Shown piece after piece: positions 6,350 to 13,607 of a DNA stretch of 24,555 bases (position 1 is the first letter of the stretch; each line of letters opens with the position of its first letter). The position numbers and the translations under genes were made by a program. Source of the stretch: Hydrogenothermaceae bacterium (GTDB lineage Bacteria; Aquificota; Aquificia; Aquificales; Hydrogenothermaceae); assembly GCA_026984355.1 (NCBI GenBank), contig JALSSG010000011.1:1-24555 (forward strand), written 5' to 3'. The notes under the pieces are model-generated. The model made no database searches. It saw only the letters and a list, made by a program, of their open reading frames with translations, and was not told the DNA's origin.

Positions 6350-7359
6350 ATATAGAACTTTTAATAAAAATATTAAATTATCAAAAAGACGGTATAGTAA
6401 TACTTGATAGAAATCTAAATATTAAATTTATAAATGAATTTGCAAAGAAAATACTATCTTTGGATGGTAAAGAGATATATAAAAAAACGTTTTACGAGAT
6501 TTTTAAGGATAATTATTTTGAGACAATTATATCATATGCATTACAGAAAATTGATAAAAATGAGGAAATTCTTATAAGGAACGAGGAAATATCTTTAAAT
6601 GATAATGTTTACCTTCTAAATATCTTTTTTATAGAAAATCACATAGTTATAAAATTATCAGATGTTACGCCGTATGAAGTGTATAAACAGGCAAAAAGAG
6701 ATTTTGTTTCTAATGTTTCTCATGAATTAAAAACACCTATAGCTGTTATTCAAGGTGTGTTAGAAACAATACAAAATGAAGAGGATATAAATCAAATAAA
6801 AAATTTTACTAAAATAGCATACAAAAGAATACAGCAGATGAATAATCTAATAAATGACCTTTTAACATTAGCAAAGTTAGAAATAAAAGAAGAAAAGATA
6901 AACAAAAAGATTATAAAAATACATAATACTGTAAACAGCATATTTAATGATTTTAGCTCAATAGCCTCTGAAAAGAATATAAAAATGATTAATAATATAA
7001 ATCCAAATTTTGAAATTTTTGTAGATGAACAAAAGTTTTATATTCTTTTAAGGAATCTAATAGAAAACGCAGTCAAATATAATAAAGAAAATGGACTAGT
7101 TGAAGTTAGAAGTTATGAAGATGACAAATACAGTTATGTAGTTGTAAAGGATACAGGGATAGGTATACCTAAAGAAGCTTTACCTTTGATATTTGAAAGA
7201 TTTTATAGAGTTGATAAATCAAGAAGTAGAGAAGTTGGAGGAACAGGACTTGGTCTTTCAATTGTTAAACATATAGCAGAAGCACATGAAGGAAAAGCTC
7301 TTGTTAAAAGTGAGCTTGGAAAAGGTTCTGAATTTACTATAAAAATACCTAAAGTTTAA
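6346..7359 (+). CDS. Soluble PAS-domain sensor histidine kinase, PhoR-like
   Basis: A 337-aa two-component kinase. Residues about 5-110 look like a PAS domain. HisKA follows, with the phosphorylated His126 in Val-Ser-His-Glu-Leu-Lys-Thr-Pro. The ATPase domain has an N box at about 236-244 (Asn-Leu-Ile-Glu-Asn-Ala), a G1 box Asp-Thr-Gly-Ile-Gly-Ile (269-274), the F box around Phe-Glu-Arg-Phe-Tyr-Arg, and a G2 box Gly-Gly-Thr-Gly-Leu-Gly-Leu (298-304). There is no membrane segment, so it should sense an internal signal or bind a membrane partner. No response regulator is adjacent. Its start overlaps kdsB (ATGA), and its stop overlaps that of the convergent rsuA. Confidence 0.95.
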   Translation: MNIELLIKILNYQKDGIVILDRNLNIKFINEFAKKILSLDGKEIYKKTFYEIFKDNYFETIISYALQKIDKNEEILIRNEEISLNDNVYLLNIFFIENHIVIKLSDVTPYEVYKQAKRDFVSNVSHELKTPIAVIQGVLETIQNEEDINQIKNFTKIAYKRIQQMNNLINDLLTLAKLEIKEEKINKKIIKIHNTVNSIFNDFSSIASEKNIKMINNINPNFEIFVDEQKFYILLRNLIENAVKYNKENGLVEVRSYEDDKYSYVVVKDTGIGIPKEALPLIFERFYRVDKSRSREVGGTGLGLSIVKHIAEAHEGKALVKSELGKGSEFTIKIPKV

Positions 7360-8093
7360 TCTTCTAAATTTACTAATTTTTTTAGCTGTTTTACTTCTTC
7401 TTCTGTTAATTCTCTATACTCGCCAGAATTTAAACTTTCATCTAATTTTAAAGAACCTATTCTTATCCGTTTTAAGTACAATACAGGATGTCCTAATTTT
7501 TCCATAATTCTTTTTACTATATGATATTTTCCTTCTGTAAGAGTTATTTTTATTTGGGATTTATCATTATCGGTTTTTATAACTTCTATCCTGAAAGGCT
7601 TTGTTTTTTCTTCTTTGTTTAGCTGTAGACCTTCTTTTTCATATATTGATAAATTTTTCTCAGAAATATTTCCTTTTACAACTGCGTAATACTCTTTTTC
7701 CACATTCCATTTAGGGTGAGTTAGTCTATGGGCAAGTTGACCATCATTTGTTATGATTAATAAACCTTCTGTATCAATATCTAACCTTCCTACAGGGAAT
7801 AGTTTATCTATTATAGGTTCTTCATACATTAAGTCCATTACAGTGGAGTGTTCTTTGCTTTTAGTAGCTGTTATATATCCTTGAGGTTTATTTAACATGT
7901 AATAAAAATACTCTTTGTATTCAACAGTTTCACCATCAAATTTTACAGTGTCAGTTTCTATATCAATATGGACAGGTTTTTTAATTACTTTATCATTTAC
8001 TTCTATAAGGCCTTCTTTTAAGAAATTTTTTATTTCCTTTCTTGTGCCAAATCCTAAATTTGATAAAAATTTGTCTAATCTTATTTTTTTCAA
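7356..8093 (-). CDS. rsuA: 16S rRNA pseudouridine synthase, RsuA family
   Basis: A 245-aa pseudouridine synthase expected to modify U516 of 16S rRNA. An S4 RNA-binding domain covers about residues 1-60. The catalytic Asp105 lies in Gly-Arg-Leu-Asp-Ile-Asp-Thr-Glu-Gly-Leu. Met-Leu-Asn-Lys-Pro-Gln-Gly-Tyr (66-73), the Glu-Gly-Lys-Tyr-His-Ile-Val-Lys-Arg motif and the Gly-Glu-Tyr-Arg-Glu-Leu-Thr-Glu-Glu end fit RsuA better than RluB or RluE, though the subfamily is not certain. The start appears to be TTG (8093-8091) with no good Shine-Dalgarno. No upstream ATG or GTG is in frame before a stop. Its last codon overlaps the stop of the convergent kinase gene. Confidence 0.92.
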   Translation of the reverse strand: MKKIRLDKFLSNLGFGTRKEIKNFLKEGLIEVNDKVIKKPVHIDIETDTVKFDGETVEYKEYFYYMLNKPQGYITATKSKEHSTVMDLMYEEPIIDKLFPVGRLDIDTEGLLIITNDGQLAHRLTHPKWNVEKEYYAVVKGNISEKNLSIYEKEGLQLNKEEKTKPFRIEVIKTDNDKSQIKITLTEGKYHIVKRIMEKLGHPVLYLKRIRIGSLKLDESLNSGEYRELTEEEVKQLKKLVNLED

Positions 8094-8153
8094 TTTAAAC
8101 TTATTTTTAAATTTGATGATTTTTCTTTGGAAGGAAATTTAGGAAAAATGTAT

Positions 8154-8178
8154 AAAAAAACAAGGGGCTTTTAGCCCC
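8154..8178 (-). terminator. Rho-independent terminator of hup
   Basis: On the minus strand a stem GGGGCT/AGCCCC with a 3-base loop (8178-8164) is followed by TTG and a run of seven T (8160-8154). It lies 6 bases after the hup stop codon and is ideally placed to end that transcript before rsuA. Confidence 0.9.
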
Positions 8179-8184
8179 ATTAAA

Positions 8185-8469
8185 TTATCTTTTCTTTTTA
8201 TTTAAAGCTTCTCTTAAAGCTTTAGCAGCACTGAAAGTAACAACTTTTCTTGCAGGAATAGTAATTTCTTCACCAGTTCTTGGATTTCTTCCTTTTCTTG
8301 CTTTTCTTTCTTTAACATGGAAAACTCCAAGCCCTGGTAAAGCTACTCTTTCGCCTTTCACAAGAGCTTCTGCAAGAGCTTTTATAAAAGCATTTACCGC
8401 CCTTTCTGCTGCTGCTTTTGTTAGGCCTGCTTCTGCTGCAACTTTTGCAACTAACTCTGCTTTTGTCAT
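8185..8469 (-). CDS. hup: DNA-binding protein HU
   Basis: A 94-aa histone-like protein of the HU/IHF family, which bends and compacts DNA as a dimer. It has the helical Ala-rich N-terminal half, the Leu-Pro-Gly-Leu-Gly-Val-Phe turn (44-50), and the beta-arm signature Gly-Arg-Asn-Pro-Arg-Thr-Gly-Glu-Glu-Ile (60-69) ending in the basic tail Lys-Lys-Lys-Arg. I cannot tell HU from an IHF-like paralogue with certainty, but the arm sequence is HU-like. A strong ribosome-binding site, AGGAGGG (8483-8477), precedes the ATG. The gene stands alone, with its own promoter (8569-8542) and terminator (8178-8154). Confidence 0.96.
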   Translation of the reverse strand: MTKAELVAKVAAEAGLTKAAAERAVNAFIKALAEALVKGERVALPGLGVFHVKERKARKGRNPRTGEEITIPARKVVTFSAAKALREALNKKKR

Positions 8470-8541
8470 TTTACAACCCTCCTAAAGTAGTTATTTTTTC
8501 TGTTTATTTTTTTATATCGTTTTAAATTTTAATATTCTTAA

Positions 8542-8569
8542 TTTATAGTAATATAGTTATTATAGTCAA
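8542..8569 (-). promoter_or_regulatory. Sigma-70-type promoter of hup
   Basis: On the minus strand TTGACT (8569-8564) is followed after 16 bases by TATAAA (8547-8542). Transcription would start near 8535 and give a leader of about 65 bases before hup. The -35 box overlaps the TGA stop codon (8568-8566) of the upstream mtaD gene. Confidence 0.75.
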
Positions 8570-9876
8570 GTGTTTGATAATATTTTTTCATACCAGTATG
8601 ATGTTTTTGATAAAATATAATCTCTATCTATACTTATAACTTCACCATTTTTTACTAATATATTTCCTCCCACTATTACTGTGTCTATATCCAATCCTTT
8701 TCCAGAATACACTATTTGAGTATAAGGGTCAAACATTGGCTGTAGATGAGGAACATTTTTATTTATCAGTACTATGTCAGCATATTTCCCTTTTTCTAAT
8801 GAGCCTAATCTATCTTCAAGTCTTATAGCTTTTGCACCTTCTCTTGTTGCCATTAAAAGAGCTTGTTTTGCATTAAGTAAAGTAGGGTCTTTCCAATAAC
8901 CTTTGTGTAGTTTGGCTGCTGTAGAAATTTCTCCTATTATGTCTAGGTCATCATTGGAAGCTGTTCCATCTGTTCCTACACCAACTGTTATACCATTTTT
9001 TATCATTTCAGGAACAGGAGCTATGCCAGAAGCAAGCTTTAGATTACTTTCTGGACAATGAGCTACCTTTACATTTTTTTCAGCTAAAAGTTCTATTTCT
9101 TCTTTAGTAGGATGTACTACATGGGCAGCAAGGACTCTATCATTTAGTACTCCGACATTGTCCAGATGTTTAATAGGTGTTGCTCCATATTTTTCTTTTA
9201 TCTGATTTACTTCAAATTCTGTTTCTGAAAGATGAATATGAAACAGTGTATCAAATTCTAATGCAACTTCCATAGCTTTTTCTAATGTATCAGGTGAACA
9301 GGTGTAAGGTGCGTGAGGTCCAACACATGGATAGATATGTTCACTTGTTTTAAATTTTGCAATAAAGTCTTTTGTTTTTTCTATTCCTTCCTCTGGTGTC
9401 TTTGCCCCAGGATTAGGGAAATCTAAAATCCCCGTACATAAAACTGCTCTCATACCTGCTTGAAGTACACTTTCTGCAACAGCATCTTCATAAAAATACA
9501 TATCTACAAAACATGTTATTCCATTCCTCAACATCTCATAACAGGCTACATCTGTACCATCTTTTACAAATTCATAGCTTACAAATTTTCCTTCTACAGG
9601 CCATATATATTCTTCAAGCCAGACTTTTAAGGGATTATCACTTCCATATCCTCTAAGTAAGGTCATTGCTGCATGGGTATGTGTATTTATCAAACCGGGA
9701 ATAGCGATTTTATTAGAAGCATCTAATATTTTTCCTTCATAGTTATTTGCTTTATTTTCTCCAATATCCAGTATTTTTTTATCTTTAATAACAATATCTC
9801 CAGATTTATACTCTGTAAGGTTATTATCCATAGTAAGTATATGGGCGTTTTTTATAATAAGGTCTGCCTTAATCAT
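8566..9876 (-). CDS. mtaD: Amidohydrolase, MtaD-like 5'-methylthioadenosine/S-adenosylhomocysteine deaminase
   Basis: A zinc-dependent deaminase (436 aa) of the amidohydrolase superfamily. Ligands are visible: His66 and His68 in Asn-Thr-His-Thr-His, His215 and Glu218 in His-Ile-His-Leu-Ser-Glu, His252, and Asp303 in Gly-Thr-Asp-Gly. The spacing matches the characterised MTA/SAH deaminases. Related enzymes deaminate aminodeoxyfutalosine for menaquinone synthesis (MqnX-type), so the true substrate is open. The start at 9876 is chosen because it is an ATG with GGGGGT just upstream. A longer frame to 9924 would need a TTG start and adds 16 residues unlike the family. It is the last gene of the minus-strand block that begins with dppB. 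Confidence 0.88.
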   Translation of the reverse strand: MIKADLIIKNAHILTMDNNLTEYKSGDIVIKDKKILDIGENKANNYEGKILDASNKIAIPGLINTHTHAAMTLLRGYGSDNPLKVWLEEYIWPVEGKFVSYEFVKDGTDVACYEMLRNGITCFVDMYFYEDAVAESVLQAGMRAVLCTGILDFPNPGAKTPEEGIEKTKDFIAKFKTSEHIYPCVGPHAPYTCSPDTLEKAMEVALEFDTLFHIHLSETEFEVNQIKEKYGATPIKHLDNVGVLNDRVLAAHVVHPTKEEIELLAEKNVKVAHCPESNLKLASGIAPVPEMIKNGITVGVGTDGTASNDDLDIIGEISTAAKLHKGYWKDPTLLNAKQALLMATREGAKAIRLEDRLGSLEKGKYADIVLINKNVPHLQPMFDPYTQIVYSGKGLDIDTVIVGGNILVKNGEVISIDRDYILSKTSYWYEKILSNT

Positions 9877-9880
9877 ATAA

Positions 9881-9885
9881 CCCCC
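9881..9885 (-). promoter_or_regulatory. Ribosome-binding site supporting the mtaD start
   Basis: GGGGG on the minus strand lies 4 bases before the ATG at 9876-9874. Spacing is short but it is the only G-rich site nearby, and it falls inside the extra N-terminal codons of the longer TTG-started reading. Confidence 0.45.
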
Positions 9886-9938
9886 GTATTTTCTGTATCT
9901 AAAATTATTATGCTTGTAAAACAAGGAATTTTCAAGGT

Positions 9939-10436
9939 TTATATGTTGAATATTTTAACAATCAAGAATAAACACAGCCATGCGTATACACCTGCTACAA
10001 TATCATCTGCCATAACTCCAAGACCAGACGGTAATTTTTCAAACATTTTTATTGGTGGTGGTTTTAGTATATCGTATAGACGAAATAATATAAATCCTAA
10101 AGCTAAATGAATTAGCGTTAGCTTAATTCCAATCATAGTTATCATAAATCCAGCAATTTCATCTATTACTATGTATTCTGGGTCTTTTTCTTTATATTTT
10201 TCAACAATGACTATAGATGCCCAAAGACCAATAAAAAAAACTGCTGCAGCAATTGATAATTGGGCGAGAATACCTTTATCCCAGTAAATAAACATAATAG
10301 GAATAGCAACAAGTGTTCCTAAAGTTCCTGGAGCTATAGGTATTTTTCCAACAAAACCGCCAGTAGCTACTAAAAACGCAAGGTACTCTTTTAGACTTAT
10401 TTCATCTTTTTCTAAGTTTTGTTGATTTTCTTGCAT
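9939..10436 (-). CDS. pgpA: Phosphatidylglycerophosphatase A
   Basis: PgpA removes phosphate from phosphatidylglycerophosphate to give phosphatidylglycerol, acting at the inner membrane. The protein has several hydrophobic segments and the family motifs Ala-Pro-Gly-Thr-Leu-Gly-Thr near the N-terminus, Ile-Asp-Glu-Ile-Ala-Gly-Phe in the middle, and Gly-Val-Met-Ala-Asp-Asp-Ile-Val-Ala-Gly near the end, whose acidic residues bind metal. I chose the start at 10436 (165 aa). A GGAG lies 9 to 6 bases before it. An in-frame ATG at 10448 lacks a ribosome-binding site and would add only 4 residues. It follows dppC by about 26 bases. Confidence 0.92.
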   Translation of the reverse strand: MQENQQNLEKDEISLKEYLAFLVATGGFVGKIPIAPGTLGTLVAIPIMFIYWDKGILAQLSIAAAVFFIGLWASIVIVEKYKEKDPEYIVIDEIAGFMITMIGIKLTLIHLALGFILFRLYDILKPPPIKMFEKLPSGLGVMADDIVAGVYAWLCLFLIVKIFNI

Positions 10437-10462
10437 ATTAGTCTCCATTAATTTTTTTCAGA

Positions 10463-11524
10463 TTAAAGCATTTTTCTAAGCTTTGGGTCAAGAGCATCTC
10501 TTAAAGCATCTCCAAGTAAATTAAAGGCTAATATGGTTATAAAAATTGCTATACCTGGAGCAAGTATCCATGGATAAGATGATATTGCAGATATACTTCT
10601 TGCAGAAGAAAGCATATTTCCCCAGCTTGCATAAGGTTCCTGTATGCCTAATCCCAGTAAACTTAATGCACTTTCTCCAAGTATATATCCAGGAATTGAC
10701 AAAGTTGCAGCTATTAAAAGGTAAGAGAATGTGTTTGGTAGTATGTGTTTTAGAATAATTCTTAGTGATGAAGCTCCATAACTTTTTGCTGCTAAAACAA
10801 ACTCCTGTTCTCTTATAGAGAGAACCATACCTCTAATAATTCTTGCAAGACCTGCCCATCCTATAAAAGAAAGTATTATAACTATTAAAAAGTAAACCTG
10901 AACAGATGATAATGTAATAGGAAACACTGCTCTAAGTGCAAGCATAAGGTAAAAACCAGGAAAAGACATTATAATTTCAGATAACCTCATTAAGATATTA
11001 TCAATTTTTCCTCCAAAATATCCTGAAATACCACCGATGATAGCTCCAATTGTAAACGATAATAACACTCCAACTAATCCAATTGAAAGAGAAACTCTGG
11101 CACCATATAAAAGTCTTGAGAAAATATCTCTACCTAAATGGTCAGCTCCAAGTAAAAAGATTTTTCCCGGCCGTTCTACACCAAAAAGATGAATATCAGT
11201 AGGAATAATCCCTAAAAGGTAGTGTTTATCTGCTTTTATAAAAAATTTAACTGGATATTTTTTATTATAATCTATGCTGTATACTTTAAATACAGGGTCT
11301 TCTAATTTATATCCATACACAAATGGTCTTAAGTGAAAATTTCCTTCTTTGTCAAAAAAATGAATTTGTGTAGGAGGATGATATGGAGTGTCTCTATGTT
11401 GGATATCATAAGGATAAGGAGCTATGAAGTCAGCAAATATAGCTAAAAAGTATAAAATTCCAAGTATATATAAAGACAGGTATGCCAGTTTATTTTTCTT
11501 TATATATACAAGAATTTCTTTCAT
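10463..11524 (-). CDS. dppC: Peptide-type ABC transporter permease, DppC/OppC family
   Basis: A 353-aa inner-membrane permease. The N-terminal OppC-type span (about 15-35) is followed by an unusually long extracytoplasmic stretch (about 36-125) and then five membrane spans. The Gly-Ala-Asp-His-Leu-Gly-Arg-Asp motif (about 125-132) is typical. The cytoplasmic EAA loop, which contacts the ATPase, is at Ala-Ala-Lys-Ser-Tyr-Gly-Ala-Ser-Ser-Leu with Leu-Pro-Asn following. The family moves di- or oligopeptides, or nickel, so substrate is not fixed. Its ATG overlaps the stop of the GH114-like lipoprotein gene by one base (TAATG). No ATPase or binding-protein gene is in this window. Confidence 0.92.
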   Translation of the reverse strand: MKEILVYIKKNKLAYLSLYILGILYFLAIFADFIAPYPYDIQHRDTPYHPPTQIHFFDKEGNFHLRPFVYGYKLEDPVFKVYSIDYNKKYPVKFFIKADKHYLLGIIPTDIHLFGVERPGKIFLLGADHLGRDIFSRLLYGARVSLSIGLVGVLLSFTIGAIIGGISGYFGGKIDNILMRLSEIIMSFPGFYLMLALRAVFPITLSSVQVYFLIVIILSFIGWAGLARIIRGMVLSIREQEFVLAAKSYGASSLRIILKHILPNTFSYLLIAATLSIPGYILGESALSLLGLGIQEPYASWGNMLSSARSISAISSYPWILAPGIAIFITILAFNLLGDALRDALDPKLRKML

Positions 11525-12513
11525 TACTCGTGGTATTCCTCAAAAAATTCGTAAATATCTATCTTATCAAGAAATACACCATCAAATCCGTTGTTGATTA
11601 TCTTGTCAATGTATGTGTAAACAATGTCCTTCCATTGATTATTCCAGAATTCTACTGGATAATTCCCTTCCCATTCTTGATAATCTTTTATCCAATCAGG
11701 TAAGTTGCTGTTCCATTCTTCTTGCCAGTACCATCTATTATCTTCTGCTTCGCCAATACTTAGATAGGCTATGACTAACCTTCTGCCGCCATTGGCTTTA
11801 GTTTTAAGGCTTTGAATGTCATCTATAGAAAATTCTTCATATGTATCCCAAAAAGCATCTATTATAAGAACATCATAGTTTGTGTTTTTTAATGTGTTTA
11901 AAAGCTCATCTTTAGAAGAAAATTTATGAAAGTCAAGTAAATATAAATAGTTTTTTGCGCCGCTTAAAATAGATATATTGTCAGGATTTTCATCCCAGGG
12001 ATATGGAGGATAATCAGGAATTTTATCAAGGTCTAAACTATCTGCCTGAAAAGATATAAAACCAAGATTTTTATTTTTTTGATAAGAATCATTTATCTTT
12101 TCTTCATCATCACAATAATCTGTAATCAGTACAGGTTTATTTTCATCTTTTGCAATAAGAAGTAGTTTTTGTAAATGTTTAGATACTTTTTCATCTGTTT
12201 TTTTATCAAAATCATCATAGCCGTAAAATAATCCTTCCTGAGAAACTCCATCAAGAGCATTTAGATAGTCATACCTTATATGGCTTTTTTCTGTTCCATC
12301 TTCAGTAAAAAGCTCTATACCATTTTGACCAATTACTATAAAATCTTGTTTTTTTCCTTTTATATAGTTAGAAATCTCTTTTACAAAATCTCGCATCATT
12401 TCTCTATATTCATAGACTGTATTATTAGTATTATCTTCACTACTGTTAGAGCTATCATTACAGGAAAAAAATAAAACAGGAACAAATAAAAGAAAAATTT
12501 TAAAAAACTTCAT
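11524..12513 (-). CDS. Lipoprotein with GH114/TM1410-like TIM barrel, halves in permuted order
   Basis: A 329-aa protein with a lipoprotein signal: hydrophobic N-terminus and lipobox Leu-Phe-Phe-Ser-Cys18, then a Ser/Asn linker. The later half (about 187-322) carries the GH114/MJ1477-TM1410 signatures: Tyr-Asp-Val-Leu-Ile-Ile-Asp, Tyr-Leu-Ser-Ile-Gly-Glu-Ala-Glu, Gly-Asn-Tyr-Pro-Val-Glu-Phe-Trp and Gly-Phe-Asp-Gly-Val-Phe-Leu-Asp. The earlier half (about 31-160) has Gly-Gln-Asn-Gly-Ile-Glu-Leu and Glu-Gly-Leu-Phe-Tyr-Gly-Tyr, which in the relatives I know comes after that block. Known GH114 enzymes cut alpha-1,4-galactosaminogalactan; the substrate here is unknown. The gene overlaps dppB (ATGA) and dppC (TAATG), so it belongs to the transporter operon. 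Confidence 0.88.
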   Translation of the reverse strand: MKFFKIFLLFVPVLFFSCNDSSNSSEDNTNNTVYEYREMMRDFVKEISNYIKGKKQDFIVIGQNGIELFTEDGTEKSHIRYDYLNALDGVSQEGLFYGYDDFDKKTDEKVSKHLQKLLLIAKDENKPVLITDYCDDEEKINDSYQKNKNLGFISFQADSLDLDKIPDYPPYPWDENPDNISILSGAKNYLYLLDFHKFSSKDELLNTLKNTNYDVLIIDAFWDTYEEFSIDDIQSLKTKANGGRRLVIAYLSIGEAEDNRWYWQEEWNSNLPDWIKDYQEWEGNYPVEFWNNQWKDIVYTYIDKIINNGFDGVFLDKIDIYEFFEEYHE

Positions 12514-13496
12514 TTAAGTACTCCCTCTATTTCTCTTTGTCTTACTCGTGGGTCAAGTTTTGCAAGTAAAATATCGGCTATTAAATTTCCTATAATTAAC
12601 ATTATTGCTCCTATGTAAAGACCTCCCATAACAAGATACAGGTCTTGAGATAAAACAGCATCAAGCATTAACATTCCCATTCCTGGCCAGTTAACAATAA
12701 TTTCTATTAGTGCTGCCCCAGAGAGTAAAGAGGCTATCTCAAAACCTAAAAGTGTTATAAATGGATTTAAAGCATTCCTAAGTGCATGTTTAAATATTAT
12801 TTCTCTTTCTGGAAGACCTTTCGCTCTAGCAAATAAAACATACTCAGAATTTAAAGACTCAATCATAGTACTTCTAACCAGTCTTACAAGACCAGCTAAT
12901 GAGCTAATTCCTAAAACAAAAGCAGGTAAAGAAACATGCCATAATCTATCTAAAATTTTTTCTGCAAAACTCATCTGTTCGTAATCAGGACTTACAGCAC
13001 CACCTGTAGGAAGCAGTCCTGTTTTAACAGCAAAGAACAAAAGTAAAAAAGCAAGGAAAAAGTTTGGAATAGACATGAAGGTAAAAGAGAAAAGCTGAAT
13101 AAATTTATCTATTATAGAATTAGGTTTTAAAGCAGCCAGTATACCTAAAGGTATTGCCAGTCCCCATGCTATAATTGCTGATGTAATTGAAAGAAAAAGG
13201 GTATTTCCAACTCTTTCCCATATTAGCTGTATAACAGGAACATGATAGCTAAATGAATATCCAAGGTCAAATTTTAAAGCATTTAAAAGCCACATTAGGT
13301 ACTGAACAAGCAAGGGTTTATCAAGTCCATATGTTTCTTCTAACTTCTTTAACGTTTCTTTAGAAATTTGAGGGTTCATTTTGAGCTGGTCTAAATAATC
13401 ACCAGGAGCCATCTGGATAATGATAAAGGATATGAATGTAATTCCTATAACAAGAGGTATCATCTGGATAAGTCGTTTTATTATGTAAGAAAACAT
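12510..13496 (-). CDS. dppB: Peptide-type ABC transporter permease, DppB/OppB family
   Basis: A 328-aa inner-membrane permease and the first gene of the minus-strand block. The first span (about 10-30) is followed by the family pattern Met-Ala-Pro-Gly-Asp and Tyr-Gly-Leu-Asp-Lys-Pro. The EAA loop Ala-Arg-Ala-Lys-Gly-Leu-Pro, followed by His-Ala-Leu-Arg-Asn-Ala, is near residue 225, with six spans in total expected. It should pair with DppC in a heterodimeric pore for peptides or similar solutes. Its TGA overlaps the ATG of the lipoprotein gene. The ribosome-binding site for its own start is not obvious. It is divergent from the acyl-CoA synthetase gene across 111 bases. Confidence 0.94.
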   Translation of the reverse strand: MFSYIIKRLIQMIPLVIGITFISFIIIQMAPGDYLDQLKMNPQISKETLKKLEETYGLDKPLLVQYLMWLLNALKFDLGYSFSYHVPVIQLIWERVGNTLFLSITSAIIAWGLAIPLGILAALKPNSIIDKFIQLFSFTFMSIPNFFLAFLLLFFAVKTGLLPTGGAVSPDYEQMSFAEKILDRLWHVSLPAFVLGISSLAGLVRLVRSTMIESLNSEYVLFARAKGLPEREIIFKHALRNALNPFITLLGFEIASLLSGAALIEIIVNWPGMGMLMLDAVLSQDLYLVMGGLYIGAIMLIIGNLIADILLAKLDPRVRQREIEGVLK

Positions 13497-13607
13497 AGTT
13501 TTCTATTTTAAATCTATAAGGTTGCTAAAGCAAATATGTCTATCAATTTTTTCTGTATACTATTATATTTAAGAAATTATTAGATGAATAAGTAGTTTGA
13601 GGTAATT

